Assembly (NCBI GenBank): GCA_001600095.1
Contig: BCIX01000007.1
Span: 372,001 to 436,000 of the forward strand
Reading direction: 5' to 3'
DNA length: 64,000 nt
Origin: Bullera alba
Taxonomy: Eukaryota > Basidiomycota > Tremellomycetes > Tremellales > Bulleraceae
This document shows, piece by piece, positions 47,986 through 60,010 of the stretch. Under the pieces are notes generated by a model. It ran no database searches. It was not told the DNA's origin and saw only the letters and a list, made by a program, of their open reading frames with translations. Within the stretch, counting starts at the first letter, position 1; each line of letters begins with the position of its first letter. The position numbers were made by a program, and so were the translations under genes.

Positions 47986-48708
47986 GGGTAGAGACTTCCC
48001 TTCATTGCTCCTATCGAGTGGATGGGCAGCAATGCATTGCGTTTAGCGTGGATTGTTATCTCAAGGTCGCATGCTGCATGATGTCTTTCTAGTGTAATGC
48101 ACCTTGACAATGACCGTAGACAGGCCATTGATATGCTACAGATCTCGAGGCCAGCAGGTGCAACAAGGTGCAACAGCCCCCGGTACGTCCGGGACGCTGG
48201 GCCGGCGTGCCGAAATTTCACCTCGGAGCAGCGGCCGGAGGCACGGTTCGGGATCCCGGCTGGCTGTGGGGATCAGCGACAGATAACTGGAATCGACGAC
48301 TCGACTGTGCAAGCTGCCAAAGATCTCCTCTGGATGGGGTGGCCGGTGTATGCATGCACTGCAGTCGTGATAGAAGGTCTGCGCCAAGGAGCGAGGAGCG
48401 AGTAGTGCCGTGTGTTGCCGCTGTTCCCACCGCCACGGAAGCGAAAAGCAGACAAGTCACAAGAGTATGCACCGTGAGCTACCGTAAGTCGAAAGGTGGA
48501 GGTCACGGTTGTAGCGACTGTGGACCCTGAATCACCCAAATGACGGATGCATCAGCCCCCCCCTCCTTCCTCTTTCCCCCCCAATTCCAATCCCACCTTT
48601 TCTTCTCCTTCTCTTTCTTTCCATCCCAACTCACTCTCCTTTCTCCATCCTTATACCCATCAGCTCTAGCAGCGACAACCAAAAACACAAAGCAAACACA
48701 TAGCAAAC
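47986..48708. promoter_or_regulatory. GND1 promoter region with a poly-C/pyrimidine tract
   Basis: 723 bp. A 10-bp duplication is at 48157-48176. From 48555 to about 48660 the plus strand is almost all pyrimidine, with C8 and C7 runs, about 50-150 bp before the GND1 start. Such CT tracts are common in promoters of strongly expressed fungal genes. Confidence 0.5.
48157..48176. repeat. 10-bp tandem duplication
   Basis: GGTGCAACAA then GGTGCAACAG, 9 of 10 identical. Confidence 0.8.
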
Positions 48709-50855
48709 ATGTCTTCCGAACTGTGAGTGCATAAAGGTCCAGTCTGCAGGACGAGGAGCACGAAGACCCGTTCGGCCGAGGACACGTTTCCCAGCGTATT
48801 TCCTCATACCATCGCCGTCGGGTCTCACGTGTTCTCTCGATGCAGTGATACCGGTCTCGAGAAGTCGTAGCGGAAGTGCTGACCACTGTCTCATCTAGTG
48901 CTGATGTCGGTCTTATCGGTCTCGCCGTCATGGTAAGTTTGGCATTCCAGTCCTCTTCGTCCTGCCTCGCGCAACGGATACGGCAATCGAGCATATAGCA
49001 ACTCGCTTGTCCCGATTCGACGCGAACGCTCCGCTCACATACATCATAGGGCCAGAACCTGATCCTCAACATGAACGACAAGGGTTTCAAGGTCTGCGCC
49101 TACAACCGGTGAGTGGACGCGCTCGATCGCGACTTTTTCAGCCGCTGATATTCCCCAGAACCACCTCTAAAGTCGACCACTTCCTTGAGAACGAGGCCAA
49201 GGGTGAGTCGCAATCGCCTCCATACCCGACTCTCAATGGCTGACCAGGAACAGGCACCAACATTGTCGGCGCCCACTCCATCCAGGAGCTGTGCTCCAAG
49301 CTCAAGACCCCAAGGAGAATCATCCTCCTCGTCAAGGCCGGTCAGGCCGTGGACGACTTCATCGGCCAGCTCGAGCCCCACCTCGAGAAGGGCGACATCA
49401 TCATTGACGGTGGTAACTCGCACTACCCGGACTCTATCCGACGAACCCACGAGCTCGAGGCCAAGGGCCTGCTCTTTGTCGGTTCCGGTGTCTCTGGTGG
49501 TGAGGAGGGTGCCCGAAACGGTCCATCCCTCATGCCAGGTGGTTCCGACGCCGCTTGGCCACACATCAAGGAAATCTTCCAGAAGACCGCCGCCCAGGCC
49601 GAGGGTGAGCCATGTTGCGACTGGGTCGGCCAGACCGGTTCCGGCCACTACGTCAAAATGGTCCACAACGGTATCGAGTACGGAGACATGCAGCTCATTG
49701 CTGAGGCCTACGACATCCTCAAGCGAGGTCTTGGCCTCGAGGAGAAGGAGATCGCCGAGGTCTTCGCCAAGGTGAGTGCAAAGGGCGGGATTCTAAATCT
49801 CCGAATTGGTACTAATTCGCCGCGCAGTGGCAAGACGGTGTCCTGAACTCTTTCCTCATCGAGATCACCCGAGACATCCTCCGATTCAACGACGACGATG
49901 GCAGACCAATTGTCGAGAAGATCCTCGACGCCGCTGGCCAGAAGGGTACCGGTAAATGGACCGCCATCAACGCCCTTGACATGGGCATGCCAGTCACCCT
50001 CATCGGTGAATCCGTCTTTGCCCGATGCCTCTCGTCCCTTAAGGAGGAGCGAGTCAGGGCTAGCAAGGTCATCCAGGCCCCATCCCGAGAGGCCTTCCAG
50101 GGCGACAAGCAGCAGTTCATCGAGTAAGTTTATCGAGCAGCTTCAGCGCGGGGAGCCTGATCTAACGAGCCTATAGCGACCTCGAGCAGGGTCTTTACGC
50201 TTCCAAGATCATCTCGTACGCCCAGGGCTTCATGCTCATGCGAGAGGCTGCCAAGGTCAACGACTGGACCCTCAACAACGCCGGTATCGCTGCAATGTGG
50301 AGAGGTGGATGTATCATCAAGGTGAGTAGCAAATTACGGGCAGCAAACCCACTCTGGGCACTTTTTGACGAGATCATAGTCCGTCTTCCTGTCGGACATT
50401 ACCGCCGCCTACCGAGACAAGCCAGACCTCGAGAACTTGCTCGTTTCGCCCTTCTTCCTTAAGGCCATTGCCACCGCTCAGCCAGGATGGAGACGAGTTA
50501 TCGCTCAGTCCACGTGAGTAACTGTTGCGTACGTCAGACAGAAACCCAACTGACCCCGCTTGTGTAGCCTCTGGGGTATCCCGATCCCAGCGTTCTCCAC
50601 CGCTCTGTCCTTCTTCGACGGTTACCGAACCGAGACCCTGCCCGCCAACCTTATCCAGGCCCAGCGAGACTTCTTCGGTGCCCACACCTTCCGAGTCCGA
50701 CCAGGAATGGAGAACGAGAGGCTCAAGGCCGGCGAGGACATCCACATCAAGTGGACCGCCACATCGGGTAACGTGAGTGATAGCGCCACAGGCGGAGGTA
50801 TTGAATGGCTGCTGACGATGCGCTCAAGGTCTCGTCTTCTACTTACAACGCCTAG
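48709..50855 (+). CDS. GND1: 6-phosphogluconate dehydrogenase, decarboxylating
   Basis: Oxidative pentose-phosphate enzyme: 6-phosphogluconate + NADP+ to ribulose 5-phosphate + CO2 + NADPH. Ten exons read by eye: 48709-48722, 48899-48932, 49050-49108, 49159-49202, 49254-49771, 49828-50123, 50177-50321, 50380-50513, 50568-50772 and 50829-50855. Motifs: Rossmann [32 protein letters not shown], the catalytic lysine and histidine in [19 protein letters not shown] (about 49635-49695), [15 protein letters not shown] and the C-terminal FFGAHTFRV. All catalytic residues are present; the family's usual length of about 490 residues fits. The first exon is only 14 nt, followed by a 176-nt intron, about three times the local norm. 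Strong use of CGA for Arg fits high expression. Confidence 0.98.
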
Positions 50856-51328
50856 ATGTCTTGCAGGTCTATTGAGTTGGTATTTGACGTAGAGATGTAC
50901 AAGAAAACCCATGGGAATGCACAATGTGTGTCTTGAGCGAGTGTAAGGGAGTGCAAAGCCAGTCAGATGAGCCGTGACGTCAGTTTGCCACTCGAAACCT
51001 AAACTGTTTCCCAATTTCCAAAGTAACCGGTCCGCTTCAAAGTCAGATGACTGCGTCTATGACTTCGACTGCTCTCCTCTGCTCTCTGCTACTCTCTTAC
51101 TTCTACATTGTATCAGTGCTTGCCGTACCACACGATCAGCATCACACTGCTCACCAGAGGTATCCACTGGACAAACAGGAGAACTTGCTTCTCAGCCATC
51201 GGATCAGCACAGCTGCTCGTTCCCGCGGCCCAACTCGCCAATCACGAACTGGTGATTTCACCAGACCGCCCACTCCTGACACCGAGTCCAGACTTCGCCT
51301 GTAAGGCTATCAAGGCGCATCATTCGCG
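50856..51328. promoter_or_regulatory. Intergenic, GND1 3' end / F-box gene promoter
   Basis: 473 bp. An ORF from 51047 has a signal-peptide-like start but overlaps the likely leader of the next gene and has no domain; I do not call it. Confidence 0.35.
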
Positions 51329-52419
51329 ATGACAGTCACATCTACATCACTGCTGCAGACGGCGCTGCAGAACTTGCACGTTTCACAACAAGCGAACAAC
51401 CAGTCCCACACGCCCAGGGATGACGGCTCCCAATCCCGCGACGAGCGGGACCCGACCCCTGGCTCACCGCAGAAATGGTCCATGCGATCAATCAGCTCTG
51501 AAGATGGCGAGAGTGATGATGGCGATGGAGATGATCTCGTCAAAGTCGGTCAAGGGACAAGACCGGCAACTCCCCTTCCGGGACAGAAGGGCCTGGTACT
51601 GGGCCAAAGGGTGCCAAGTGCCCTAAGCGGGAAGAATCCCAAAGATCCGGTGAGCACGGCAGAACGAAAGCCTCGAGAGGATAGTGCTGACGGGACATAG
51701 CTGCGAGTCCTGCCGACACACCTCGCAGTGAGGGTGTTCTTGCAATTGGACGTCAAATCATTGGCTCGATGTAATAGGGTTTGCAAACGGTGGAACAAGT
51801 CTTCCACCCTCAACTACGGTGAGTCGCCGTCCATCACAAAAATGGAGGGGTTGAGCATTGACTAACCCTTTGACTAGTCTGGTTCCTACAGAACCGAGCG
51901 TTGATCCTTCCTCGATTCGACGACCTCGCGGGCAATGGCAAGACCCGAAAGACAGGGTCCGACACTCCAGAATTTTTCGACCCATACGACAAGACGCCTC
52001 GAATCTCAGCACTTCGTCCACCACCAATACCATCCTCGACGCAGCCTCAGTGGACAAAGCTCGAGAGCAAAAAAGTCTGGAAGGACGTGTTTCACCAGAC
52101 ACTGCGACGCTCTGATCCCAACAAGGAGCCAGAGGTGGACCCGCTCAGAGTCGACATTGCGTCGTTGCATTCCTCCGGGGCGTCCACGCCGAACGGTCGG
52201 CACTCGTACGCTGGAATGGGTAGTGGCACGGCGTCGAGGTGGGCCGATGAGGACGCAAGTGGGGCTTTGACCCCGGGAGAGAGGAAGATTGCCGCGAGGG
52301 AAGGGTACAAGGCAATGGGAGGCAGGAAGAGTAGGGCAAAGAGAAAGATGGGTGGCGATCTCGGCTCGAGGGATAAAGGAGGTGCAGTGGACGATGGGCG
52401 ATTTGATGCTCCGTGGTAA
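51329..52419 (+). CDS. F-box protein of unknown substrate
   Basis: Three exons read by eye: 51329-51649, 51701-51818 and 51878-52419. The N-terminal 100 residues are disordered and acidic. The F-box is encoded in exon 2 and the start of exon 3: LRVLPTHLAVRVFLQLDVKS, then LARCNRVCKRWNKSS and VWFLQN. This fits the pattern L-P-x8-L-x6-L-x3-x-V-C-K-x-W. F-box proteins dock to Skp1 and bring substrates to the SCF ubiquitin ligase. The rest has no WD40 or LRR repeats, but has conserved-looking charged parts (WTKLESKKVWKDVF; LTPGERKIAAREGYKAM) and ends DAPW. Substrate unknown. Confidence 0.82.
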
Positions 52420-52762
52420 CGTCGAGGTCTTTGGACGGTGCGAAGTGTTGGATCATGTCGTTGTGGTGCCCTGTTCATGTTGTTGAAGCCTTTGTAATTG
52501 GATCCTGTTTGGCCTGTACCTGTCACGTAGATCCCAAATGCATTCCAGACTCTGTCGAGCTGACTGTACGGTTACAAGTGCGTTAAATGCGATCATAGTC
52601 GAAGATCTTATGCTGTGAGTACAGCACTCAGACTCCAATGCCAAGCTGTGCATCCATGATATAATCGTACAACGCCCTAAGATTCAACTCATCCGCCAGA
52701 GATTCTGCACATTCCGCTCGATTAGACCTATCCCACCAAACTGCCTGGCCGACTGGCCCACT
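52420..52762. terminator. Convergent 3' region, F-box gene / ILV1
   Basis: 343 bp between convergent stop codons; no ORF with a recognisable domain. T/G-rich after 52440, consistent with a 3' UTR. Confidence 0.35.
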
Positions 52763-55083
52763 CTACGATCCCTGTGCACACAGGAAGTTGACGTAGGCTG
52801 GGTTTTGCGTCTCCTCGACGAATGGGTATCCCAATTGATCGAGGAAGTCGTCGAAAGCCTCTTCCGCCCCTGGGGGGACTTGGATTCCAGCAAGGATCTT
52901 CCCGACATCTGAGTAGTATCAGCGCGGGCTCTGTCTCATCTTGAGTCGAATACACACCTGCCCCGTGATTTCGGTAGTGGAAGAGGGAAATGTTCCAATC
53001 GGGTTTCATCCCTTTGAGGAAGTTGCCCAGCGCTCCCGGTCTTTCGGGGAATTCTGCGCCCGAATCAGCGACTACACACTCTCTCGCGCGGAATTGTCAC
53101 TCACCAAACCTGAATATCCTCTCGTGCTCCGCATGACCCCTACCACCGACCAAATGCCTCACGTGCGACTTTGCAAATTCATCCTCGCTCAGATCGACGG
53201 CTTGGATATCGTGTGCTGAGAGATCGGCAATGATGGAGTCCACCTCTGCTTTCCGCTGTTCCGGCGAAGGACCCGATGCTGACGATGGCGACGAGCGCAG
53301 GAGGAAGGAGCAGATGATGAAACCGAGTTTGGCACTGGAAAAGCGGTACGAGAATTCAGTCACCACCCTGTCGTCCAGCAACGAGTGGAATTTGATAAAC
53401 CTAGAGGAAAGAATGAGCTGATCAAACATCCAGACGTAATGCAGGATGCTCGTCACTTACGATCCCGGCTTTTCTGGCACTTTGACACTCATCAACACCT
53501 CTCGACGCTCTCCCAGCTCTGCTCGCTCGGCGACGAAACGCAATCGACCAAAGTTCATGTTTCCTCCGCTGATCACCGCCACGAAACGCTTCTTCGAGTT
53601 TTGCAACTTGTTCTTCACAATGTGCGCTTTCACCCCAGCCAACGCCAGTGCTCCCGAAGGTTCAGGCACCGATCTTGTCTCTATAACGAGGTCAGCTGGC
53701 AATATTGCGCAGTTAGCAACTGCTCACCCTCGAAGACATCTTTGATAGCAGCGCAGATCTCATCATTGTTCACGCAGACGACGCCATCCACCAACTCCTT
53801 GCACAACCTGAATGGCTCTTCTCCGACAATCCTCACTGCCGTTCCATCGGCGAATGGACCGACCTCGTCCAGTAAGACTCGTTTGCCCTTCTTCAAACTC
53901 TTGTCCATGGCATCCCCATCGATCGTCTCCACACCGATAATCTTCACGTTGGGCGACGCCACCCTCTTGACATATGTTGCAAGGCCAGAGACCAGTCCTC
54001 CGCCACCCACACTGGCAAAGATGCCATCAACAGTGTCGACGTCGTCGACCTGTCGGCAGATCTCCATACCGACGGTGCCTTGTCCAGCAACAATGTATGG
54101 GTTGTCGTAGGGTGGGACGAAAGTCAATCCGTCCTTTTCGGCCAATCTCAGACACTCGGCTTTAGCCTCGTCAAAGTCCTTCCCATGGAGGATGACGTTG
54201 GCTCCGAGCCGCTGCACATTCCGCCATTTGATAGAAGGGGTCGATACCGGCATCAGGACTGTAGCGGGGATGGATAGTGCTTTGGAGGATAGAGCGACTC
54301 CTTGAGCGTGATTGCCTGTAAATCCCATCGCATGTCAGCTGGAGCGGTAATAAAGAGGCCAGCTACATGATGGATCTCCAGACACACCTGCACTACATGT
54401 GATCACACCCTTTTTCTTCTCAGCCTCACTCAAGTGTGCCATCATGTTGTATGCGCCTCGGATCTTGAATGAGAACACAGGCTGCAGGTCTTCCCGCTTG
54501 AGCCAGATCTGCGAGGAGCGTAAGCTAAGGGAACGCTATGATGGGTTTGTATACGTACCTCACAGCCGAACCGAGCCGAGAGGTTGACGGCGAGCGTTAA
54601 GGGGGTTTCCTTCAGGTTCAAGGGTGCGGAGTAGACCTTTGCTACGAGGGGTCAGGACTATCTCTCAACTCCACTTGACGACTCTGACCAGCGATCCTGG
54701 TTCTCCCGACTCCGACTCAACGCTCTCTCACAGTCCTCCCGTGTAAGCTGAAGAAGACTCACACATCAGGATCATGCGCAGATAGTTCGGCACCTTCTGT
54801 CCCTGTGCGTTGGTCTCGAACATGTGTTCCGGGATCATATCGTATAGATGGGTCGGAACCGCCTCATCCTCTTCACCATTCTGAGCATGATTCGATGCTG
54901 AAGGTGGAAGTGGTGCCGAGGACGAGTATTCCACCGTCCGGATCGCTTGTTTTGGGGATTCCGATGGGTTGAAGGTCGGGAGACCGTTGGAAAGGTGTTT
55001 CGTCGACGACCTGTAGAGGTGAGCGGCAACCCAAAGGCTGCGAACGTGACCATGACTTACGAAGGCTCAGCTACAGGCGCCAT
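52763..55083 (-). CDS. ILV1: Threonine deaminase (threonine ammonia-lyase), biosynthetic
   Basis: First step of isoleucine synthesis: threonine to 2-oxobutyrate and ammonia, in mitochondria. It starts MAPVAEPS at 55081-55083; a Ser/Thr-rich N-terminus of about 60 residues could include the import signal. Catalytic domain: [19 protein letters not shown] with the PLP lysine (about 54450-54505), [20 protein letters not shown]-type [11 protein letters not shown], the phosphate-binding glycine loop [13 protein letters not shown] (about 53985-54025) and [11 protein letters not shown]. The C-terminal regulatory part has two ACT-like repeats ([20 protein letters not shown] and [12 protein letters not shown]), the site of isoleucine feedback inhibition in the family. 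It ends VNFLCAQGS with TAG at 52763-52765. All expected parts are present. Confidence 0.95.
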
Positions 55084-55444
55084 GCTGGTCGTTGTCTTGT
55101 GATGATGTGCAGATCTATCGGGTCAGGTTGGCTGCAATGTACTATAGCTGGCCTCGCTCATGAGGAGGATCGACTATCGAGTCGGGCGGGATGCCAACAT
55201 TTTTGATTCCGCCGATCTGGTGCTTTTACGTAAAAAGACGTGATCTCCCTTGGCCGCGAGCCAACGTCACTGAACTGAAACCATCTCGGGTCCACAACGC
55301 TCACTGCTCTCACAACGTGTCCTGCAACCGTCGACAGCTCACAGAGCGACTATACGATAGTTCATGCTGTGTCCAAACGCAGTACGATAGAGTCAAACTC
55401 ATCTAGAGACCAGACAGCCAAGCCATATATCCACCATCGCAGAC
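55084..55444. promoter_or_regulatory. Divergent promoter, ILV1 / YPP1
   Basis: 361 bp between divergent starts. A TGACTC-like Gcn4 site would be expected near ILV1, but I do not see a convincing one. Confidence 0.35.
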
Positions 55445-58400
55445 ATGGCCAGTCCCTCGCCCAAAGCCGCTCACTACAACGCGGCTCTGACGTCCGCTCT
55501 GCTCAGAGGCGGATGGGGAGACGCGAACCCGGGCAAAGCGCCCAACGGGACGGATCTGAGCTGGTCAGAGCTGATCAGGAAGTGGGGCAAGCACACCGGC
55601 GGCAGTGAGTTCTAGCGTCCCTTTCATGGCGATGACATGGTTTCACGTGGCTCGTGTTGACATCGCTGCCTCTTCTAGACACCTCATTGATCCATCATAT
55701 ACGGGATATCTCGCTGTATCTCTCTTCGGCGCACTCCTCCACATCGTCATCTGGATTCATCACCGTTCCGGCATCTCAAAGTGGTTTACATGGAACTCCG
55801 ACCTCGAATCAGGTGCAGAACTCGTCGGCCAATTCGAGCTCTACGGACGACAGTCACGCTTCCACAGCCACTGGATCATCATTCATACACATCCCCCATC
55901 CCCATATCAGAAAGCACAAGGCATCAGCATCGACCGATGCTGCGGCCCCTGGATCGACGGCGGGTCTCTCCGCAAGCGTCACCGGCGATACTTTGGCCAC
56001 GACAGATTCTGGCAGTACAGCCCTGGGACAGGGTCGCGCTCGGGAGACCACCGGCGGATCGTTCTCCCGAAGGCCAGATCACCTCAGTGCCAGCGATCTG
56101 GACGGAGACGATCCAGCCGAGGAGGACTTTTGGCAGGTCGGGGGAGCATGGTGGTCTGGTGTCAGCGAAGAACAGGTCGACGAGGTTCAAGAGGGCATCA
56201 AGGCGTTGAGTGGCTCGCTACAGAATGGCAAATTGAGTCCTGGAGAGGTTGAAGTGAGCTGCAGACTCTTTTTCTGACCCAAGCAGCTGACCTGTTTCAG
56301 TCTACACGGATAAGCCTCGCTATCCACCAATACGGTCTAGGGAGACACGCGGAAGCTTTGGACACGTTGCAGCAATTGCGGGGAGACAGCGTGACTGGTG
56401 TCTTGAACGGCGATGCTGCAGTCGCTGAACGGATACGTGCGAAATGTGCTCAGGGTGAGTGTAACATATAGGATGCCTACGATTGAGAGCTAACGGGGTT
56501 CCAGGCATAAGTCTCGAGCTCTCAGGAGCTTCGCCTCAAGACGCTTTGAATTGCTATCTTTCGGCTATTCCCTTGCTATCATCAATATCGGGATTCACCT
56601 TGCCTACACCATCGTACCTCTCTTCAACGGGTCAGCGGTCCAAATTGCCTTTCGACACGCATCGCGAGGTCCATCGTCAAATATCCACCATCCTATCTCG
56701 CTCAGCGGTTTTGTCTGCTCGATCACCAAATAATCTGAATCAAACGATAAGAATCTGTCGGAACTACCACGCGTTCGCCGCATCGTGGCCCACCACTTTT
56801 CGCCCAATACAGCGGCAACGCATGCTGTCCCTGTACCTCAGAGCGTTGTTCTCATCCGTCCCCGCGGCACATACACAGCCGCTTCAGCCGTACTCCCTCG
56901 ACGAGACACCAACGCCTTCCCTGTCAGCGCGGACGCTATGGCGGAAAGAGGCCATCGAAGCTATCCGACTTGGTCAATCGTTACTCTCCGCCACGACATC
57001 GTTCCCAAAAGCTGGTTCAGTCAACAAACCCGTCGACGAGTTCATCGAGCTCGCAGTCGCGCTGGCGGATCGAACACCCAGCTTGAGCCGCGATGTCATC
57101 TCCGTGCTGTGGTGGGCGATGAACCTGACCTTCGAGTCGCAATCTCTCCTCAGGCACCTCACCAGGTTGTTAGCCGCAGTCGGCGATTCCATCGATGCGA
57201 GACGGGTGTTCGAGCTGTACGTGACCTTGGTGCTCAAAGCGCGACAAACACATCGACCAGAGATGGCGTTGAAACTACAACGTCGGCCGACCGAGGATGG
57301 TCTGTCGGAAAAGGGTCGCGCAGAGACCAAGGCCGAAGGTTCCGAGGAGACACCCGCCAAAGCGGGTCAAAGCACGGTGACATCGACTGAAAAGCCCAAA
57401 GGTCAGAATGCGGATTCCGAGCTCGAAACGGACGAAGAGTTTGTCGAGGCGCTCTTGGTGGGAAGTCGATTGTTGTTGAAAGATCTCGGCGAAGCGGAAG
57501 AGGCGTGGAGATATGTTTCCCTGGCAGGTGATGTACTCGATGCGCCGGGTGATTTGAGTGGTAGCAACCGACGGCTGGTGCAAGCAAGGGTCGAGGAGTG
57601 CAAGGGTATAGTGAGAATGGCTATGGGTATGCGAGGTGAGTGGGCAGGTAGATCGATTTCAGTTCGACTCGTGCTGATTGTCGAATACTTGTTGGGTGCA
57701 GGTTCCGATCCCGAAACTCGACCAGTATACCAAGCGCAAGCTATAAACCACTTGAAGACTTCAGCATCCCTACAGCCTTCGTCGACTGTGCATTATCATT
57801 TGGCCTATTGTCAAGCCGAGGCCAGATCGATCGACGCTGCCATTGCCTCGATCCGAAAATCTCTCGAAGCAGACTCCAAGCATGTCCAGGCGTGGCACCT
57901 CCTAGCACTGCTACTTTCTGCCCAGGGCGACTGGGATGGAGCCAGCAAAGCCGCCGAAGCCGGAGTCAGCGTTTGGGAGGAAGACGAAGCGAACGACGTC
58001 GATGAGGAGGATGGGAACGCCGGTGGTGCCGCTCAAGCTGGTGTCTCGTCCCGCGATTTCGCAGACACCTCCAGTAAGCAAGAGGAAGGATCAACTTTGT
58101 CAGAAGCAATCTTGTTGCCTTCAGGCGCGTTCCAGCCCTCAAGATTGCGGTCGAATCCATCGCTGTCGTCACCGGCTACTCGAGCACAGCGACTCGGCAA
58201 TGTGATCAGATTGCGGATGACTCTGGATGTGATTGCGGAGAAAACACAAGGACCGGATGGCGCCATGGCACGACAGCAGGAGCTATTCGCCTTCTTCTCC
58301 GCTAGATCAGGCAAGAATCGAGCGGCAGGAGCGACCGGTCCATTGACCAGGGGGCTAGTCGAGTCGGATAGCGTGAGCAGTGTTCCCGGCGGAGAAGATG

Positions 58401-59531
58401 GCAAAGGGTTGGGTGGGAGCTATATCAGTATCAACGTGAACACCACGGGACCTCCTGTTGCCGACATGAGCAATTCGATATCCAGTGAGTCAAAGTTGGA
58501 GACGGCCATGTGGTTCCAGCTTGATACTGATACATGCGACCTGTAGTCCAACCGCCAACGCCTAACGTTGAGAGTACGCCCCAGGTAAATCCGATTTTGG
58601 CCACGAGTCGGCACTCCCCCTCGCATAACCGATCTGCAAACACCTCGGCCGGCAACTCCACCATTTCCTCCGAGAATGAGTCTCCGGATGATCAAGATCG
58701 ACGGTCGATGATCAGCGAGAAGTCAGGTAGACGCGGCCTGGGAAAGAAGCTCGGGGTGAAGCATCTACACGTTCCTCACAGTCTAGGCAAGAGCAGTCGA
58801 CCCAGCAGTGTCCGCAGGCTAAACATGGAGGCCCAAGGTGAGTCGCTATGATACACGTGTGACACCGGTGCTGATTAGTGCTTTGATTAGATCAAGGACA
58901 ACGGGGGGACCGCGTCGTGTCCACCTCGTCGGCCGTGTCGATCGCTCCTACTGCCGTTCACTCGCATTATCGCCGTTCCGAAGGGATGACACCTCCACCC
59001 CCGCCTCCGAGCCAAGCGGCTCAAGATCACGGCAGGACGGCTGAAGAATCGAGAATCCTCTCGAATCTATGGTTGATGTCCGCAGCGACGTTCAGGCGGT
59101 GGTCCAAATTGGAGCAATGCCTAGTGGCGATTGAGGAAGCAGAGGTGCTGGATCCGGAGAACCCGGACGTTTGGGTTCAATTGGGATTATACCACGTCTC
59201 GATCTCTCCCCCCAGCAGCAATACCAATAATGAAGCCGCCCTAGCGGCATTCACCAAGGCGATTCTCCTTCGACCGAATCATCCGCCAGGATTGGTCAAC
59301 CTAGCCAAATTGTACTTCTCCACAGGGCAGGTCGAGCTCGCGCACTCGCTCCTCAACCAGATTACTCAGGACTTCGGCTGGGACGTCCCCGAGGCTTGGT
59401 ACTATCTTGGCAAGGTGTGCGAGCTGCAGGGTCGCATCGAACGGTCTAGAGAGTGCTGGAAGTATGCGCTGGGATTGGAGGAGATGAGGCCGGTAAGGAG
59501 CTGGAGCGATGGAGTCGATCGGTGGTTGTAG
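55445..59531 (+). CDS. YPP1: TPR protein YPP1/TTC7, PI4-kinase Stt4 plasma-membrane complex
   Basis: Probable scaffold that tethers PI 4-kinase Stt4 to the plasma membrane with Efr3. It starts MASPSPKAAHYNAALTSALL; exon 1 (55445-55604) joins 55679 in phase. Helical TPR-like repeats run through the middle and end: LAIHQYGLGRHAEALDTLQQ (about 56300-56365), HYHLAYCQAEARSIDAAIAS and LRPNHPPGLVNLAKLYFSTG. The C-terminal WYYLGKVCELQGRIERSREC is a TPR end typical of TTC7. Between them are long Ser/Gly/Glu-rich insertions (about 57300-57420, 57960-58110 and 58310-58850). A central stretch RIRAKCAQGISLELSGASPQ followed by DALNCYLSAIP fits TTC7 proteins. The family call rests on overall architecture and is less certain than the single-domain enzymes. 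Confidence 0.75.
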
Positions 59532-60010
59532 CCCTCTCCTCGAAGCGGAGTGTCGCATTCAGCGCTATTCAGCGCGACGCTTGAAAGGCTTTGCTTTGGC
59601 TGGACATTGGGTATTGAGGTTGGATATTGGAGATTGGGTCTGTTGCTTTGTACACTTTAACGATGTATGCTCACATAGAGGTTCACTCTGCACACTGGAC
59701 AGATCCTAAGCCTTCCTAAGCATGTCAGTCTTTGTCAGGATAATCAGAGCCCACTCTTCTAGCTCTACTCATTTCACCGTGTGCGGCCAAAGTTATCCTA
59801 GAAGGCGCGGGCCACGTGGCTCGGATGGCGGCACGCGACGCGTCGAACAGCCACTTTTGGAACATTGACTTTTGCCCCTCGAGTCTCTCTCTATTCTATA
59901 CCTTACACATCACCCTCTTCTCGTCTCGCATCACAATCGCAAAGGCTCGCTCTCTTTGGCTCAGAGCGTCAGGTGGAAAGTGCCACCCAGCTACCAGGAC
60001 CACGGGCGCC
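59532..60010. promoter_or_regulatory. YPP1 3' end / POL2 promoter
   Basis: 479 bp. A 10-bp duplication lies at 59557-59576 and a TTGG/GATATTGG-rich stretch at 59595-59645. No gene seen. An in-frame ATG at 59816 would extend POL2, but MSKRGS at 60011 fits better. Confidence 0.45.
59557..59576. repeat. 10-bp tandem duplication
   Basis: ATTCAGCGCT then ATTCAGCGCG, 9 of 10 identical. Confidence 0.8.

Noticed and set aside
48503..49090. 195-codon minus-strand ORF
   Set aside because: It covers the GND1 promoter pyrimidine tract and the first exons; no domain.
51047..51304. 85-codon ORF with a signal-peptide-like start
   Set aside because: It lies just upstream of the F-box gene start, probably in its leader, with no family resemblance beyond a hydrophobic N-terminus.
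59816..60010. In-frame upstream extension of POL2
   Set aside because: The extension reads through a C/T-rich leader; the ATG at 60011 gives the usual Arg/Gly-rich Pol2 start.
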